A DNA stretch of 6,185 nt, taken from positions 1 to 6,185 of the forward strand of contig WQYS01000150.1 of NCBI GenBank assembly GCA_009781125.1, read 5' to 3'. Shown in pieces: positions 1 through 5,255 of this stretch. The stretch comes from Acidobacteriaceae bacterium (lineage in GTDB: Bacteria; Acidobacteriota; Terriglobia; Terriglobales; Acidobacteriaceae). The position numbers and the translations under genes are program-made. Below the pieces are notes generated by a model, which was not told the origin of the DNA, ran no database searches, and was given only the letters and a program-made list of their open reading frames with translations. Position 1 is the first letter of the stretch; every line of letters begins with the position of its first letter.

Positions 1-270
1 CATATCCCCACGCCGCTGCGCGTCTCCACCGGAGGAGCCGGAACCGTCAGCATTCCCGGAGCTACGATTGGCGAGGTTCTCTCGGCGCTGACCACGCTGT
101 TTCCCGAGCTGAAGCAGCAGCTCTTCACTCCGGAAGGCAATCTGCGCGCCTTCGTCAATGTCTACTACAACGAAGAGGACCTGCGCTATCTGCCTGCCAA
201 AGAAGCGACCACGGTTAGGGAGTCGGACGAGCTGTCCATCATTCCTTCCATCGCCGGTGGGAAAGAGTAG
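1..270 (+). CDS. MoaD/ThiS-family ubiquitin-like sulfur carrier (5' end outside window)
   Basis: Reading frame 1 is open from the window edge to TAG at 268-270, giving 89 residues; only a few N-terminal residues are likely missing, since the family is usually 80-95 aa. The visible chain has the beta-grasp pattern: an opening strand (IPTPLRVSTGG), the helix motif TIGEVLSALTTLFPELKQQL, then LRAFVNVYYNEEDLRYL and the closing DELSIIPSIAGG. In MoaD, ThiS and CysO the C-terminal Gly-Gly is adenylated by an E1-like enzyme and carries a thiocarboxylate that supplies sulfur for molybdopterin, thiamine or cysteine synthesis in the cytoplasm. Here Gly-Gly (visible residues 86-87) is followed by Lys-Glu, so the carrier would need trimming before activation. 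Which pathway it serves cannot be told, because the upstream neighbours are outside the window. The family is fairly sure; the exact role is open. Confidence 0.85.
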   Translation, partial: HIPTPLRVSTGGAGTVSIPGATIGEVLSALTTLFPELKQQLFTPEGNLRAFVNVYYNEEDLRYLPAKEATTVRESDELSIIPSIAGGKE

Positions 271-275
271 GCCGC

Positions 276-548
276 CTACTCACATAGTGCTACAGAAAAA
301 TGGCAGTCCATAGTGCTGGAAAGCGTGGAATTCAACTCTCGCGCCCTGTCTAAGGCAGATTGCGGATCATGGAACCGTTCTGCATGTTGCAGATTGCCTG
401 TGAAGATATCTGTTTCACCAGCAGCCAGATAGATTTGCTCGTGAAGTATCGGTACTACCTTGATGACATACTCATCATCCGGCTGTACATGCTGGCGTTT
501 GCTATGAAGACGTTGGATGCCTTTTCTGAAGAACGAAAACAAGTTCAT
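276..548 (-). CDS. small hypothetical protein, 90 aa
   Basis: I do not recognise this gene. ATG at 548-546 is chosen over the TTG one codon upstream, because AAAGGGAG (562-555 on the minus strand) ends six bases before it, a good Shine-Dalgarno site at normal spacing. The stop TAG is at 278-276. The product starts with a basic, aromatic stretch (MNLFSFFRKGIQRLHSKR), has a strand-like middle (DEYVIKVVPILHEQIYLAAG) and a helical segment (FHDPQSALDRARELNSTL), and no clear membrane segment or signal peptide. It converges on the sulfur-carrier gene with only five bases between the stops. Its base composition is more AT-rich than the large genes nearby, which fits an accessory gene. The ORF itself is supported mainly by the ribosome site and the non-random protein; function is unknown. 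Confidence 0.5.
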   Translation of the reverse strand: MNLFSFFRKGIQRLHSKRQHVQPDDEYVIKVVPILHEQIYLAAGETDIFTGNLQHAERFHDPQSALDRARELNSTLSSTMDCHFSVALCE

Positions 549-554
549 CAAATG

Positions 555-562
555 CTCCCTTT
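555..562 (-). promoter_or_regulatory. ribosome binding site for the 276-548 gene
   Basis: Reads AAAGGGAG on the minus strand, six bases before ATG 548. It is the main reason to accept the small gene and to prefer ATG over the upstream TTG. Confidence 0.5.
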
Positions 563-677
563 TCGCCGAGTGGCGGACTGGAGCTAAAGACGCGAATAGA
601 CCAACGCGCCTGCGTCCTTACGGATGGCAGACTCCAGCCCTGGGGGCAAGTGCGATCTATTCGGGTCTTTAGGCCCG

Positions 678-702
678 GGACATGCGTACGATACGCATGT
701 CC
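678..702. repeat. perfect 11-bp inverted repeat, 3-base loop
   Basis: Arms GGACATGCGTA (678-688) and TACGCATGTCC (692-702) are exact reverse complements around the loop CGA. There is no following T tract, so it is not an ordinary intrinsic terminator. It could be a REP unit, a structured RNA or a binding site for a dimeric protein. Confidence 0.7.
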
Positions 703-747
703 TAGAAACAGGATGTAACAGTATGCCTGTATCGCGCAAGCATTTAC

Positions 748-764
748 CCACGGCTTCGCCGTGG
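748..764. repeat. 7-bp hairpin, TTC loop
   Basis: CCACGGC and GCCGTGG pair perfectly around TTC. A second small stem, GCGCC/GGCGC, follows at 778-790. Such GC-rich palindromes in intergenic space are typical of REP-like repeats in GC-rich genomes; no downstream T run supports termination. Confidence 0.5.
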
Positions 765-888
765 ACTGGTATGGAACGCGCCTGCGGCGCTGGACCTTGT
801 CACACCGGCTTTTCGCTTGAGTCCCTCTGGAGAGAGTGCTACAAAAGTCGTATGCTGGAAGGAAAATGTAGTAACCTTTAGTATCTCT

Positions 889-1659
889 ATGGCTGAGCTT
901 CTAAAAGTTGTCTGGCGGTGGCTTGGCGCGAACTCATCGCAGGTTCAGGCGCTCGCCGGTCTTGTGGTTGCGTTTGTCGCTGCTGTCGTTGGCTGGGTTG
1001 CGCTGAAGCAGAAGCAGGCCGTCCGCGAGCAGGTGGAGGCGGCCAAGTCGCAGATCGAAGCCTCGGAGAACCAGGCTGAGGCCACCCGCGAGCAGGCCGA
1101 AACCGTGCGCAAACAGTACGCCGCCTCGTCCAAGCAGAGCGAGGCTAACCTGTTTGTTGCCGATCTGCAGGCGGCTCCGTACATTGCCATCGAGGCCGCG
1201 AAGAATCGCGACGGCGGCATCGTCAGCGGAGTGATCTGGCTGATTAACAAAGGCGGCGGACCGGCCAGCCACGTCTCCGTAACCTACGACAGCGATAAGG
1301 CCGAGAAGAACACCTTTCTGCTAAACGACGAGGAGCTTGGCGTCGGCGACTACCGCGCCGTCCGGCTCACGGACGCCGAGCGCGCAGCGCAGGACGGCAT
1401 CCGCGTCGTCTACGACACCATCTTCGGCACCAGGTACGCTCTCACCCTGAAGTGGAACAGCCAAGCAGCCAAAGCCCTCGAACGCAAAACCGAGCGGCTC
1501 AGCAGCATGGACGCCAATGTACGGACGCTGCTGGCCTATGCTCCGTCTGCCGAGTCGTATCTGCACGAGCCTGCGGCCCTGCCCGGACAGACAGAACAGA
1601 CTGAAAGATCTGAAAAATCCGAAGCGAACCCCAAGGGAGACCGGGCGCACTGGGTCTGA
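889..1659 (+). CDS. membrane-anchored coiled-coil protein, 256 aa, unknown function
   Basis: ATG 889 is the first standard start; the frame is open further up to a TTG at 817, but that gives an unlikely leader. No strong Shine-Dalgarno site lies just before 889, so the start is moderate. The product has a short cytoplasmic N-terminus with WRW (9-11), one hydrophobic helix at about 21-39 (ALAGLVVAFVAAVVGWVAL), then seven gapless heptads at 40-88 (KQKQAVR, EQVEAAK, SQIEASE, NQAEATR, EQAETVR, KQYAASS, KQSEANL) with Gln at the second position of every unit. A probably beta-rich domain follows (about 95-205: APYIAIEA, GVIWLINKGGGPASHVSVTYD, FGTRYALTLKW), and then a polar Glu/Ser/Thr/Lys-rich tail. 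Known families with this shape anchor or scaffold, but I cannot name a function. The antitoxin gene starts 27 bases after the stop, so the two may be co-transcribed. Confidence 0.8.
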   Translation: MAELLKVVWRWLGANSSQVQALAGLVVAFVAAVVGWVALKQKQAVREQVEAAKSQIEASENQAEATREQAETVRKQYAASSKQSEANLFVADLQAAPYIAIEAAKNRDGGIVSGVIWLINKGGGPASHVSVTYDSDKAEKNTFLLNDEELGVGDYRAVRLTDAERAAQDGIRVVYDTIFGTRYALTLKWNSQAAKALERKTERLSSMDANVRTLLAYAPSAESYLHEPAALPGQTEQTERSEKSEANPKGDRAHWV

Positions 1660-1673
1660 GAGCCCTTCTGCGT

Positions 1674-1678
1674 GAGGG
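1674..1678 (+). promoter_or_regulatory. ribosome binding site that sets the antitoxin start
   Basis: GAGGG lies eight bases before ATG 1687. It overlaps the alternative in-frame GTG at 1672, which makes that upstream start unlikely. Confidence 0.5.
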
Positions 1679-1686
1679 TATCCATC

Positions 1687-1857
1687 ATGGCCATCACCAC
1701 ACTTACCAGCCGCGAACTGAATCAAGACGTGACTCGCGCCAGGCAGGCCTCCGAACAAGGACCAGTCTTCATAACAGAGCGCGGCAAGCCAGCATACGTG
1801 CTGCTTTCCATTGAGGAATACCGGCGCATCACCTTGGACAACAGGGAGCTGGATTAG
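1687..1857 (+). CDS. orphan, short Phd/YefM-type antitoxin, 56 aa
   Basis: The chain MAITTLTSRELNQDVTRARQ, then QGPVFITERGKPAYVLLSIEEYRRI, is the N-terminal DNA-binding fold of Phd/YefM antitoxins, which dimerise on their own promoter and hold a toxin through a C-terminal tail. ATG 1687 is chosen because GAGGG (1674-1678) sits eight bases upstream. Family members are usually about 75-95 aa; here the protein stops at residue 56, soon after the DNA-binding domain (ITLDNRELD), so most of the toxin-binding tail is absent. No PIN/VapC, Doc or RelE-type toxin follows: the next gene is a convergent hydrolase whose stop overlaps this one. The gene is likely a remnant or a free-standing DNA-binding protein. 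The family is fairly sure; activity is not. Confidence 0.8.
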   Translation: MAITTLTSRELNQDVTRARQASEQGPVFITERGKPAYVLLSIEEYRRITLDNRELD

Positions 1858-2777
1858 GCGCTCCGCCCGTCCATCCGCATCGTATCGCCTTCGCCGAGCA
1901 CGTAAACCTGATTGCGAATCCCCAGTCGGCCAGCCTCGGCCAGCAGCCTTGCGACCGGCTCCTCAACCGGCTCGCGGCCCAGGCGGAAGGTTCCGTAGTG
2001 CATCGGGACCATGCGCTCGGCGCAGCAGTCGCGGAAGGCCTGCAACGCTTCTTCGGGGTTCGTGTGCACGGCGCGGTAGGAGTCCGGAAAGTACGCTCCA
2101 ATAGGCAGCAGAGCCACGCGCGGACGTAGACGCTGGCCAATGGCGCGGAAGCCGTCGAAGTAGGCCGAGTCGCCCGAGTGGTACACCGAGTGGCCTCCCC
2201 CCTCGATCACATAGCCGCCATAGCCGCGATACGTGTCCCGGAACCGGCGCGCCCCCCAGTGGCTGCAGGGAGTCATGGTGACCTCCAGTCCGCCGGCGAG
2301 CCGCAGCTGCTCCCACCACTGCATCTCGTGGATGCGCGCGAAGCCGAGCCGCTCCACCAGGTCCTCGACTCCGCTGGGAACGACAATCTCCGGTTCGCGG
2401 CCCGAGAGGCGGCGCGTGCGGCGGACGATCTGCCGCAGCGAAGCCAGATCCAGGTGGTCCATGTGCGCGTGCGTCACCAGAACCGCGTCGATGGCGGGCA
2501 TCTGTTCGGCGACGACTCCGGGCCGCCTCATGCGGCGCAGCAGAATCAGCCGCTTGGAGAACACTGGATCGACCAGCAGGTTCTTCCCCCCGATCTGAAG
2601 CAGAAACGACGAGTGCCCGATGAAGGTCACGCCCAGCTCGGCGGCGGCGACCCGGTCCGGAGGCCGCGACGAACCGGTCATGGGCACGGCGTGGCTGTCG
2701 CGCACGGCCCGGAAGAGCTGTTGCATCTTGGTTACCGTGAACGGTTTGCGCCGGACGAGATTCTGCATTGGCGGCAT
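1854..2777 (-). CDS. metallo-beta-lactamase-fold hydrolase, NAPE-PLD/UlaG-like, 307 aa
   Basis: Start ATG 2777 is preceded by GGAGGAG (2788-2782) and is preferred to the upstream in-frame ATG 2843, which lacks such a site. The protein carries a full zinc-site set: TGH-type strand with GHSS (54-57), LLVDPVFS with D70, HxHxDH at 103-108 (THAHMDHLD), H173 in PCSHWG, H200/D203 in YHSGDS, and H260 in MHYGTF. The CSHW, YHSGDSAYF and MHYG segments match the branch that includes N-acylphosphatidylethanolamine-type phospholipase D and UlaG-like lactonases more than true beta-lactamases. It has no signal peptide, so it is probably a cytoplasmic or membrane-associated zinc phosphodiesterase or lactonase; the substrate cannot be read. 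It ends tail to tail with the antitoxin gene, sharing four bases, and its 5' end faces the transposon 85 bp away. Confidence 0.9.
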   Translation of the reverse strand: MPPMQNLVRRKPFTVTKMQQLFRAVRDSHAVPMTGSSRPPDRVAAAELGVTFIGHSSFLLQIGGKNLLVDPVFSKRLILLRRMRRPGVVAEQMPAIDAVLVTHAHMDHLDLASLRQIVRRTRRLSGREPEIVVPSGVEDLVERLGFARIHEMQWWEQLRLAGGLEVTMTPCSHWGARRFRDTYRGYGGYVIEGGGHSVYHSGDSAYFDGFRAIGQRLRPRVALLPIGAYFPDSYRAVHTNPEEALQAFRDCCAERMVPMHYGTFRLGREPVEEPVARLLAEAGRLGIRNQVYVLGEGDTMRMDGRSA

Positions 2778-2781
2778 CGCG

Positions 2782-2788
2782 CTCCTCC
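2782..2788 (-). promoter_or_regulatory. ribosome binding site that sets the hydrolase start
   Basis: GGAGGAG on the minus strand, four bases before ATG 2777. It is near-ideal and decides against the upstream ATG at 2843. Confidence 0.7.
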
Positions 2789-2862
2789 ATTTATTCTGCA
2801 CTGTAAGACGCCTCCACACACCGGACGTTCCTTGTTCGACCATAACAATCGCATGAACGTCT

Positions 2863-2919
2863 TTCGCGCGAAGCGCGAACCGCTTCTAGGTACGCCAAGC
2901 CTTTAGGCTTGGCCCTCTC
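2863..2919 (+). repeat. left outer inverted repeat of the RAYT element
   Basis: It contains two perfect hairpins: 2863-2879 (7-bp stem, GAA loop) and 2894-2913 (8-bp stem, TTTA loop). It is the reverse complement of 3474-3530 apart from one base in the tip loop. Confidence 0.92.
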
Positions 2920-2938
2920 ATTTCGGCTATCAAATAAA

Positions 2939-2968
2939 GGGGCTTTAGCCCCTGGGGTATGCTCTTCT
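2939..2968 (+). repeat. left inner inverted repeat of the RAYT element
   Basis: A 30-base unit with hairpin GGGGC-TTTA-GCCCC (2939-2952) followed by TGGGGTATGCTCTTCT. It ends two bases before the transposase ATG, so the hairpin covers the leader and may limit its own translation. Its partner 3428-3456 is one base shorter. Confidence 0.88.
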
Positions 2969-2969
2969 C

Positions 2970-3490
2970 ATGGCTACCATTCGCCAAAAACTGAGTACTT
3001 ACGCTATAACGATCTCTACGTTCCAGCAACATCGGCACTTTCAACGAACAGCCAATGCCGAACTGTTTATTACAACGCTTTTCCAGCACCGTGAGAAGGG
3101 CCGCTTTCAGCTTCATGCCTTCGTTGTAATGCCTGACCACGTTCATGTACTCATCACTCCGGCAGCCGATCAATCGACATCAAAGTGCGTTCAGTACATC
3201 AAGGGCGGATATTCTTTTGCCGTGCGTTCTCAATCGCTCGGAGAAATCTGGCACAGCGGATATCACGACCATCACATTCGAGACGCAAACGACTTCCAAA
3301 ATCAGTTTCTATATATCCAGAACAACCCGGATTGCAGGCAATATGAGGATTATCCGCACGTCCACAGCCGATATCTTGATCGTATCGACCCAATGCCAAG
3401 CCATCTTCAAGCCGCAATCGCAGCCACAGAAGAGCATACCCCAGGGGCAAAGCCCCGTTCGATTGCAGCAACAGAGAGGGCCAAGCCTAA
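2970..3490 (+). CDS. REP-associated tyrosine transposase (RAYT, Y1/HUH), normal stop lost
   Basis: From ATG 2970 the protein shows the RAYT core: ITISTFQQHRHF near the N-terminus, the metal-binding HUH motif in VMPDHVHVLI (H57, H59), IKGGYSF, IWHSGYHDHHIRDANDF (about 93-109), and the catalytic tyrosine Y115 in QFLYIQNNP. These enzymes nick and join single-stranded REP hairpins. The core ends by about residue 150. The frame then runs through the inner and outer right repeats and has no stop until 4284-4286, inside the symporter gene, so the literal frame is 438 codons. The end given here is the position (3488-3490) where TAA would fall if the right inner repeat had the extra base of its left partner, giving 173 aa. 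The catalytic core is complete; whether a stable protein is made is uncertain. No good ribosome site precedes the ATG. Confidence 0.88.
3428..3456 (-). repeat. right inner inverted repeat of the RAYT element
   Basis: This is the reverse complement of 2939-2968 except for one missing base: the loop is AAA (3449-3451) where the left copy predicts TAAA. It lies within the transposase frame, so the missing base changes the downstream reading frame. Confidence 0.88.
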
Positions 3491-3530
3491 AGGCTTGGCG
3501 TACCTAGAAGCGGTTCGCGCTTTGCGCGAA
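3474..3530 (-). repeat. right outer inverted repeat of the RAYT element
   Basis: It contains hairpins 3480-3499 (8-bp stem, TAAA loop) and 3514-3530 (7-bp stem, TTT loop). It matches the left end at 56 of 57 positions, with all stem bases conserved. Confidence 0.92.
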
Positions 3531-3542
3531 TCTTATGCAATG

Positions 3543-3606
3543 GCCATGGCTGTTCGTGCGGGACGTCCCAGCCCGGTTCAGGTGCCGCGATACAATCATT
3601 TGATTA
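3543..3606 (+). promoter_or_regulatory. possible promoter/operator of the symporter gene
   Basis: The leader between the transposon and ATG 3607 has two perfect palindromes, GCCATGGC (3543-3550) and GGGACGTCCC (3560-3569), and a -10-like TACAAT (3591-3596). A start point some 6-8 bases beyond that would leave almost no leader, consistent with the absence of a Shine-Dalgarno site before ATG 3607. No clear -35 box is seen. This is only suggestive. Confidence 0.25.
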
Positions 3607-5049
3607 ATGAATCTCTACGCCGCCGTCATCGCCGCTGTTATTCTCATCCTGCTGGTGGTCTCGCTGGCGCGCCTGGGCACGGTGAAGACCAAGGCCGACT
3701 ACCTGGTCGCCGGACGCTCGCTGCCTGCCTTTGTGCTGATCTTCACGCTGCTGTCCAGTTGGATCGGCTCCGGCTCGTTGCTCGCGGGAGCCGAAAACGC
3801 CTACAAACACGGCTTCGCCGCGCTGTGGCAGGCCGCCGGAGGCTGGGCCGGGCTGCTGCTGATCTACTTCATCGCTCCGCGCGCGCGCCGCTTCGCCCGT
3901 TTCACCATCCCCGACCTGCTGGAGTCGCGCTACAACCAGGCCGCCCGCGTGCTCGGAGTCATCGCCATTCTGCTGGCCTACACGGCTATCGTCAGCTACC
4001 AGTTCATCGGCGGCGGAGACATCCTGCACCTCATCTTTCCCGACGCCATCAGCCCTATCACCGGGCGGTACATCATTGCCGCCTTTGTGATTGTCTTTAC
4101 GGCCATTGCGGGCATGTCGTCGGTGGCTTACATGGACCTGTTCATCGGGCTGATGGCGACCTCGACCCTCTGTCTGGCCCTGCCCGTGCTGGTCCACCGC
4201 GCCGGAGGCTGGGCGGCGGTCCACGCCGCTCTGCCGCCCACGCACTTCCAGGTCTTCGGCAATCTTACGTGGATGCAGTGCCTTGAACTGTTTCTGCCCA
4301 CCTGCCTGCTGCTGCTGGGCAATCAGTCGATGTACCAGAAGTTCTTCTCGGCCAAATCGGAGAAGGCGGCGGCGCAGGCCGTCTCCGGCTGGATCGTGTG
4401 CACGGTCGTGCTGGAGACGGTGATCGTCGCCCTTGCCGTGGTCGGCTCGGCCCTGTTCCCGGCAGGAGAGGTCCGCCGCGCCCCGCGCGAGATACTGGCC
4501 TACAGCGGCCTGCACGGGTTCGGGCCTGTGCCGCTGCTGCGCCTGCTGGGCGCGCTGATGATCGGAGGCATCTTCGCCAAGGTCATCTCGACGGCGAACA
4601 ACTGGCTGTTCTCGCCGGCGACTAATCTGGTCAGCGATATTTACGTTCGCTACCTCGCGCCGGAGGCCTCCAACCGCCGCATTCTGCTGGTCAGCCGCCT
4701 GATGGTGGTGCTGCTGGGCTTATATGCGCTCTTTCAGTCGCTGGGCACCGAATCGGTGCTGAGGAAGATGCTTTATGCTTACACGATCTATGCGTCGGCG
4801 CTGACGCCGGTGATTCTGGCGGCCTTCTTCTGGAAGCGTGCAACCTCTGCCGCAGCCGTTGCCAGCATTCTGGTTGGGACCGTGGTAACGGTCACATGGA
4901 GCAGCGCGGCCCCGTATCTCCCCAGGGCGCTTGGGGAGCGTGACGCGATCTTTCCGGCGCTGGTGGCGTCGCTCGTGTGCCTCGTCCTTGTGAGCCTGGT
5001 CACCAGGCCGTCACTGCCGCAGCAGTTGGAACCCTTCCAGGACGCATAA
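3607..5049 (+). CDS. sodium:solute symporter (SSS family), 480 aa
   Basis: A polytopic inner-membrane protein with the SSS layout: an N-terminal helix (about 3-22), then the family hallmark ADYLVAGRSLP (30-40), LSSWIGSGSLLAGAENAYKHG (49-69) in the first core helix, and about a dozen hydrophobic segments to the C-terminus. The segment ISTANNWLFSPATNLVSDIY (327-346) corresponds to the helix of SSS transporters whose Ser/Thr residues form part of the Na2 site; S328 and T329 are kept. Length 480 is normal for the family. It should couple sodium entry to uptake of a sugar, amino acid, carboxylate or similar solute; the substrate cannot be read. ATG 3607 is the first start of the frame and has no strong ribosome site. 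The open frame of the upstream transposase overlaps its first 680 bases in another frame. Confidence 0.92.
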   Translation: MNLYAAVIAAVILILLVVSLARLGTVKTKADYLVAGRSLPAFVLIFTLLSSWIGSGSLLAGAENAYKHGFAALWQAAGGWAGLLLIYFIAPRARRFARFTIPDLLESRYNQAARVLGVIAILLAYTAIVSYQFIGGGDILHLIFPDAISPITGRYIIAAFVIVFTAIAGMSSVAYMDLFIGLMATSTLCLALPVLVHRAGGWAAVHAALPPTHFQVFGNLTWMQCLELFLPTCLLLLGNQSMYQKFFSAKSEKAAAQAVSGWIVCTVVLETVIVALAVVGSALFPAGEVRRAPREILAYSGLHGFGPVPLLRLLGALMIGGIFAKVISTANNWLFSPATNLVSDIYVRYLAPEASNRRILLVSRLMVVLLGLYALFQSLGTESVLRKMLYAYTIYASALTPVILAAFFWKRATSAAAVASILVGTVVTVTWSSAAPYLPRALGERDAIFPALVASLVCLVLVSLVTRPSLPQQLEPFQDA

Positions 5050-5255
5050 GTTAACCGCATTAAGAGAGGAAGCAAAAACTCTAAATAGGATGTCTTGGCA
5101 TACGTGCTGATTCTTGATGCCAGAAAAGCGCCTTTCGTTTATCCTCTAAGGGCAAAGGACAAGAAACGGCGGCGGAGATTCAGTTGCGTTTTGGTGCTCT
5201 CTTTTTCCGTCTGCCGCATCCTACCCCAGTACGCACTGCACAGGAGATCATCCTC
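5050..5255. other. intergenic region with a 6-bp inverted repeat, likely leader of the acidic-protein gene
   Basis: Arms TGGCAT (5096-5101) and ATGCCA (5117-5122) pair across a 15-base loop. There is no T tract after it, so it is not a convincing terminator for the symporter gene. TTGATG (5114-5119) followed by TTTATC (5138-5143) with an 18-base spacer could be a weak sigma-70-like promoter. Nothing else is seen; the frame open from TTG 5184 lacks a ribosome site there. Confidence 0.3.
5242..5246 (+). promoter_or_regulatory. ribosome binding site that sets the acidic-protein start
   Basis: AGGAG nine bases before ATG 5256. It supports that start over the in-frame TTG at 5184. Confidence 0.55.

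Larger units (their letters stand above)
549..888. other. 340-bp non-coding stretch with a cluster of short hairpins
   Basis: No frame here gives a believable protein; the open frame at 624-881 is biased by palindromes and has no ribosome site. The stretch holds several stem-loops: 663-676 (GGGTC / GGCCC around a TTTA loop, one G-T pair), 678-702 (11-bp perfect stem), 748-764 (7-bp perfect stem, TTC loop) and 778-790 (5-bp stem, TGC loop). The TTTA loop at 668-671 and the CCTAGAA that follows the large stem (701-707) also occur in the repeat ends of the transposon at 2863-3530. The stretch may therefore be a worn REP-type cluster rather than a regulatory RNA. That link is inference from short matches. 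Confidence 0.5.
2863..3530 (+). mobile_element. RAYT element with REP-type inverted ends (668 bp)
   Basis: The element is bounded by 57-bp inverted repeats (2863-2919 and 3474-3530) that match at 56 positions. The only difference lies in a hairpin loop. A second inverted pair lies inside (2939-2968 and 3428-3456). Each end therefore carries three stem-loops: TTCGCGC/GCGCGAA at the tip, GCCAAGCC/GGCTTGGC next, GGGGC/GCCCC innermost. The single gene between them is a Y1/HUH transposase. Similarity stops exactly at the tips (2862 and 3531 do not match). No target duplication is visible, as expected for single-strand HUH transposition. The element lies between the divergent hydrolase and symporter genes and breaks neither. 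Confidence 0.9.

Noticed and set aside
360..587. 75-codon plus-strand frame opposite the small minus-strand gene
   Set aside because: No Shine-Dalgarno site, while the opposite frame has a good one; treated as a shadow.
624..881. 85-codon open frame on the plus strand
   Set aside because: It lies over palindromic DNA, has no ribosome site, and its composition looks like translated repeats.
1651..1664. Hairpin at the stop of the coiled-coil gene
   Set aside because: Only three G-C pairs and one G-T pair; it would not be stable.
1672..1686. Upstream GTG start for the antitoxin
   Set aside because: It overlaps the ribosome site that serves ATG 1687, and the family chain begins at MAITTLTS.
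2886..3173. 95-codon minus-strand frame across the transposon left end
   Set aside because: Antisense to the clear RAYT core; its tail is only the translated repeat.
2863..3530. CRISPR array
   Set aside because: The repeats are inverted, not direct, and only two copies of each exist around a transposase.
3491..4286. Transposase fused to a long Arg/Pro-rich domain
   Set aside because: This part is the out-of-frame reading of the symporter gene and the repeat; GC-rich DNA simply lacks stops. No domain is recognisable.
5096..5122. Intrinsic terminator after the symporter
   Set aside because: The stem is only 6 bp with a 15-base loop, and no T tract follows.
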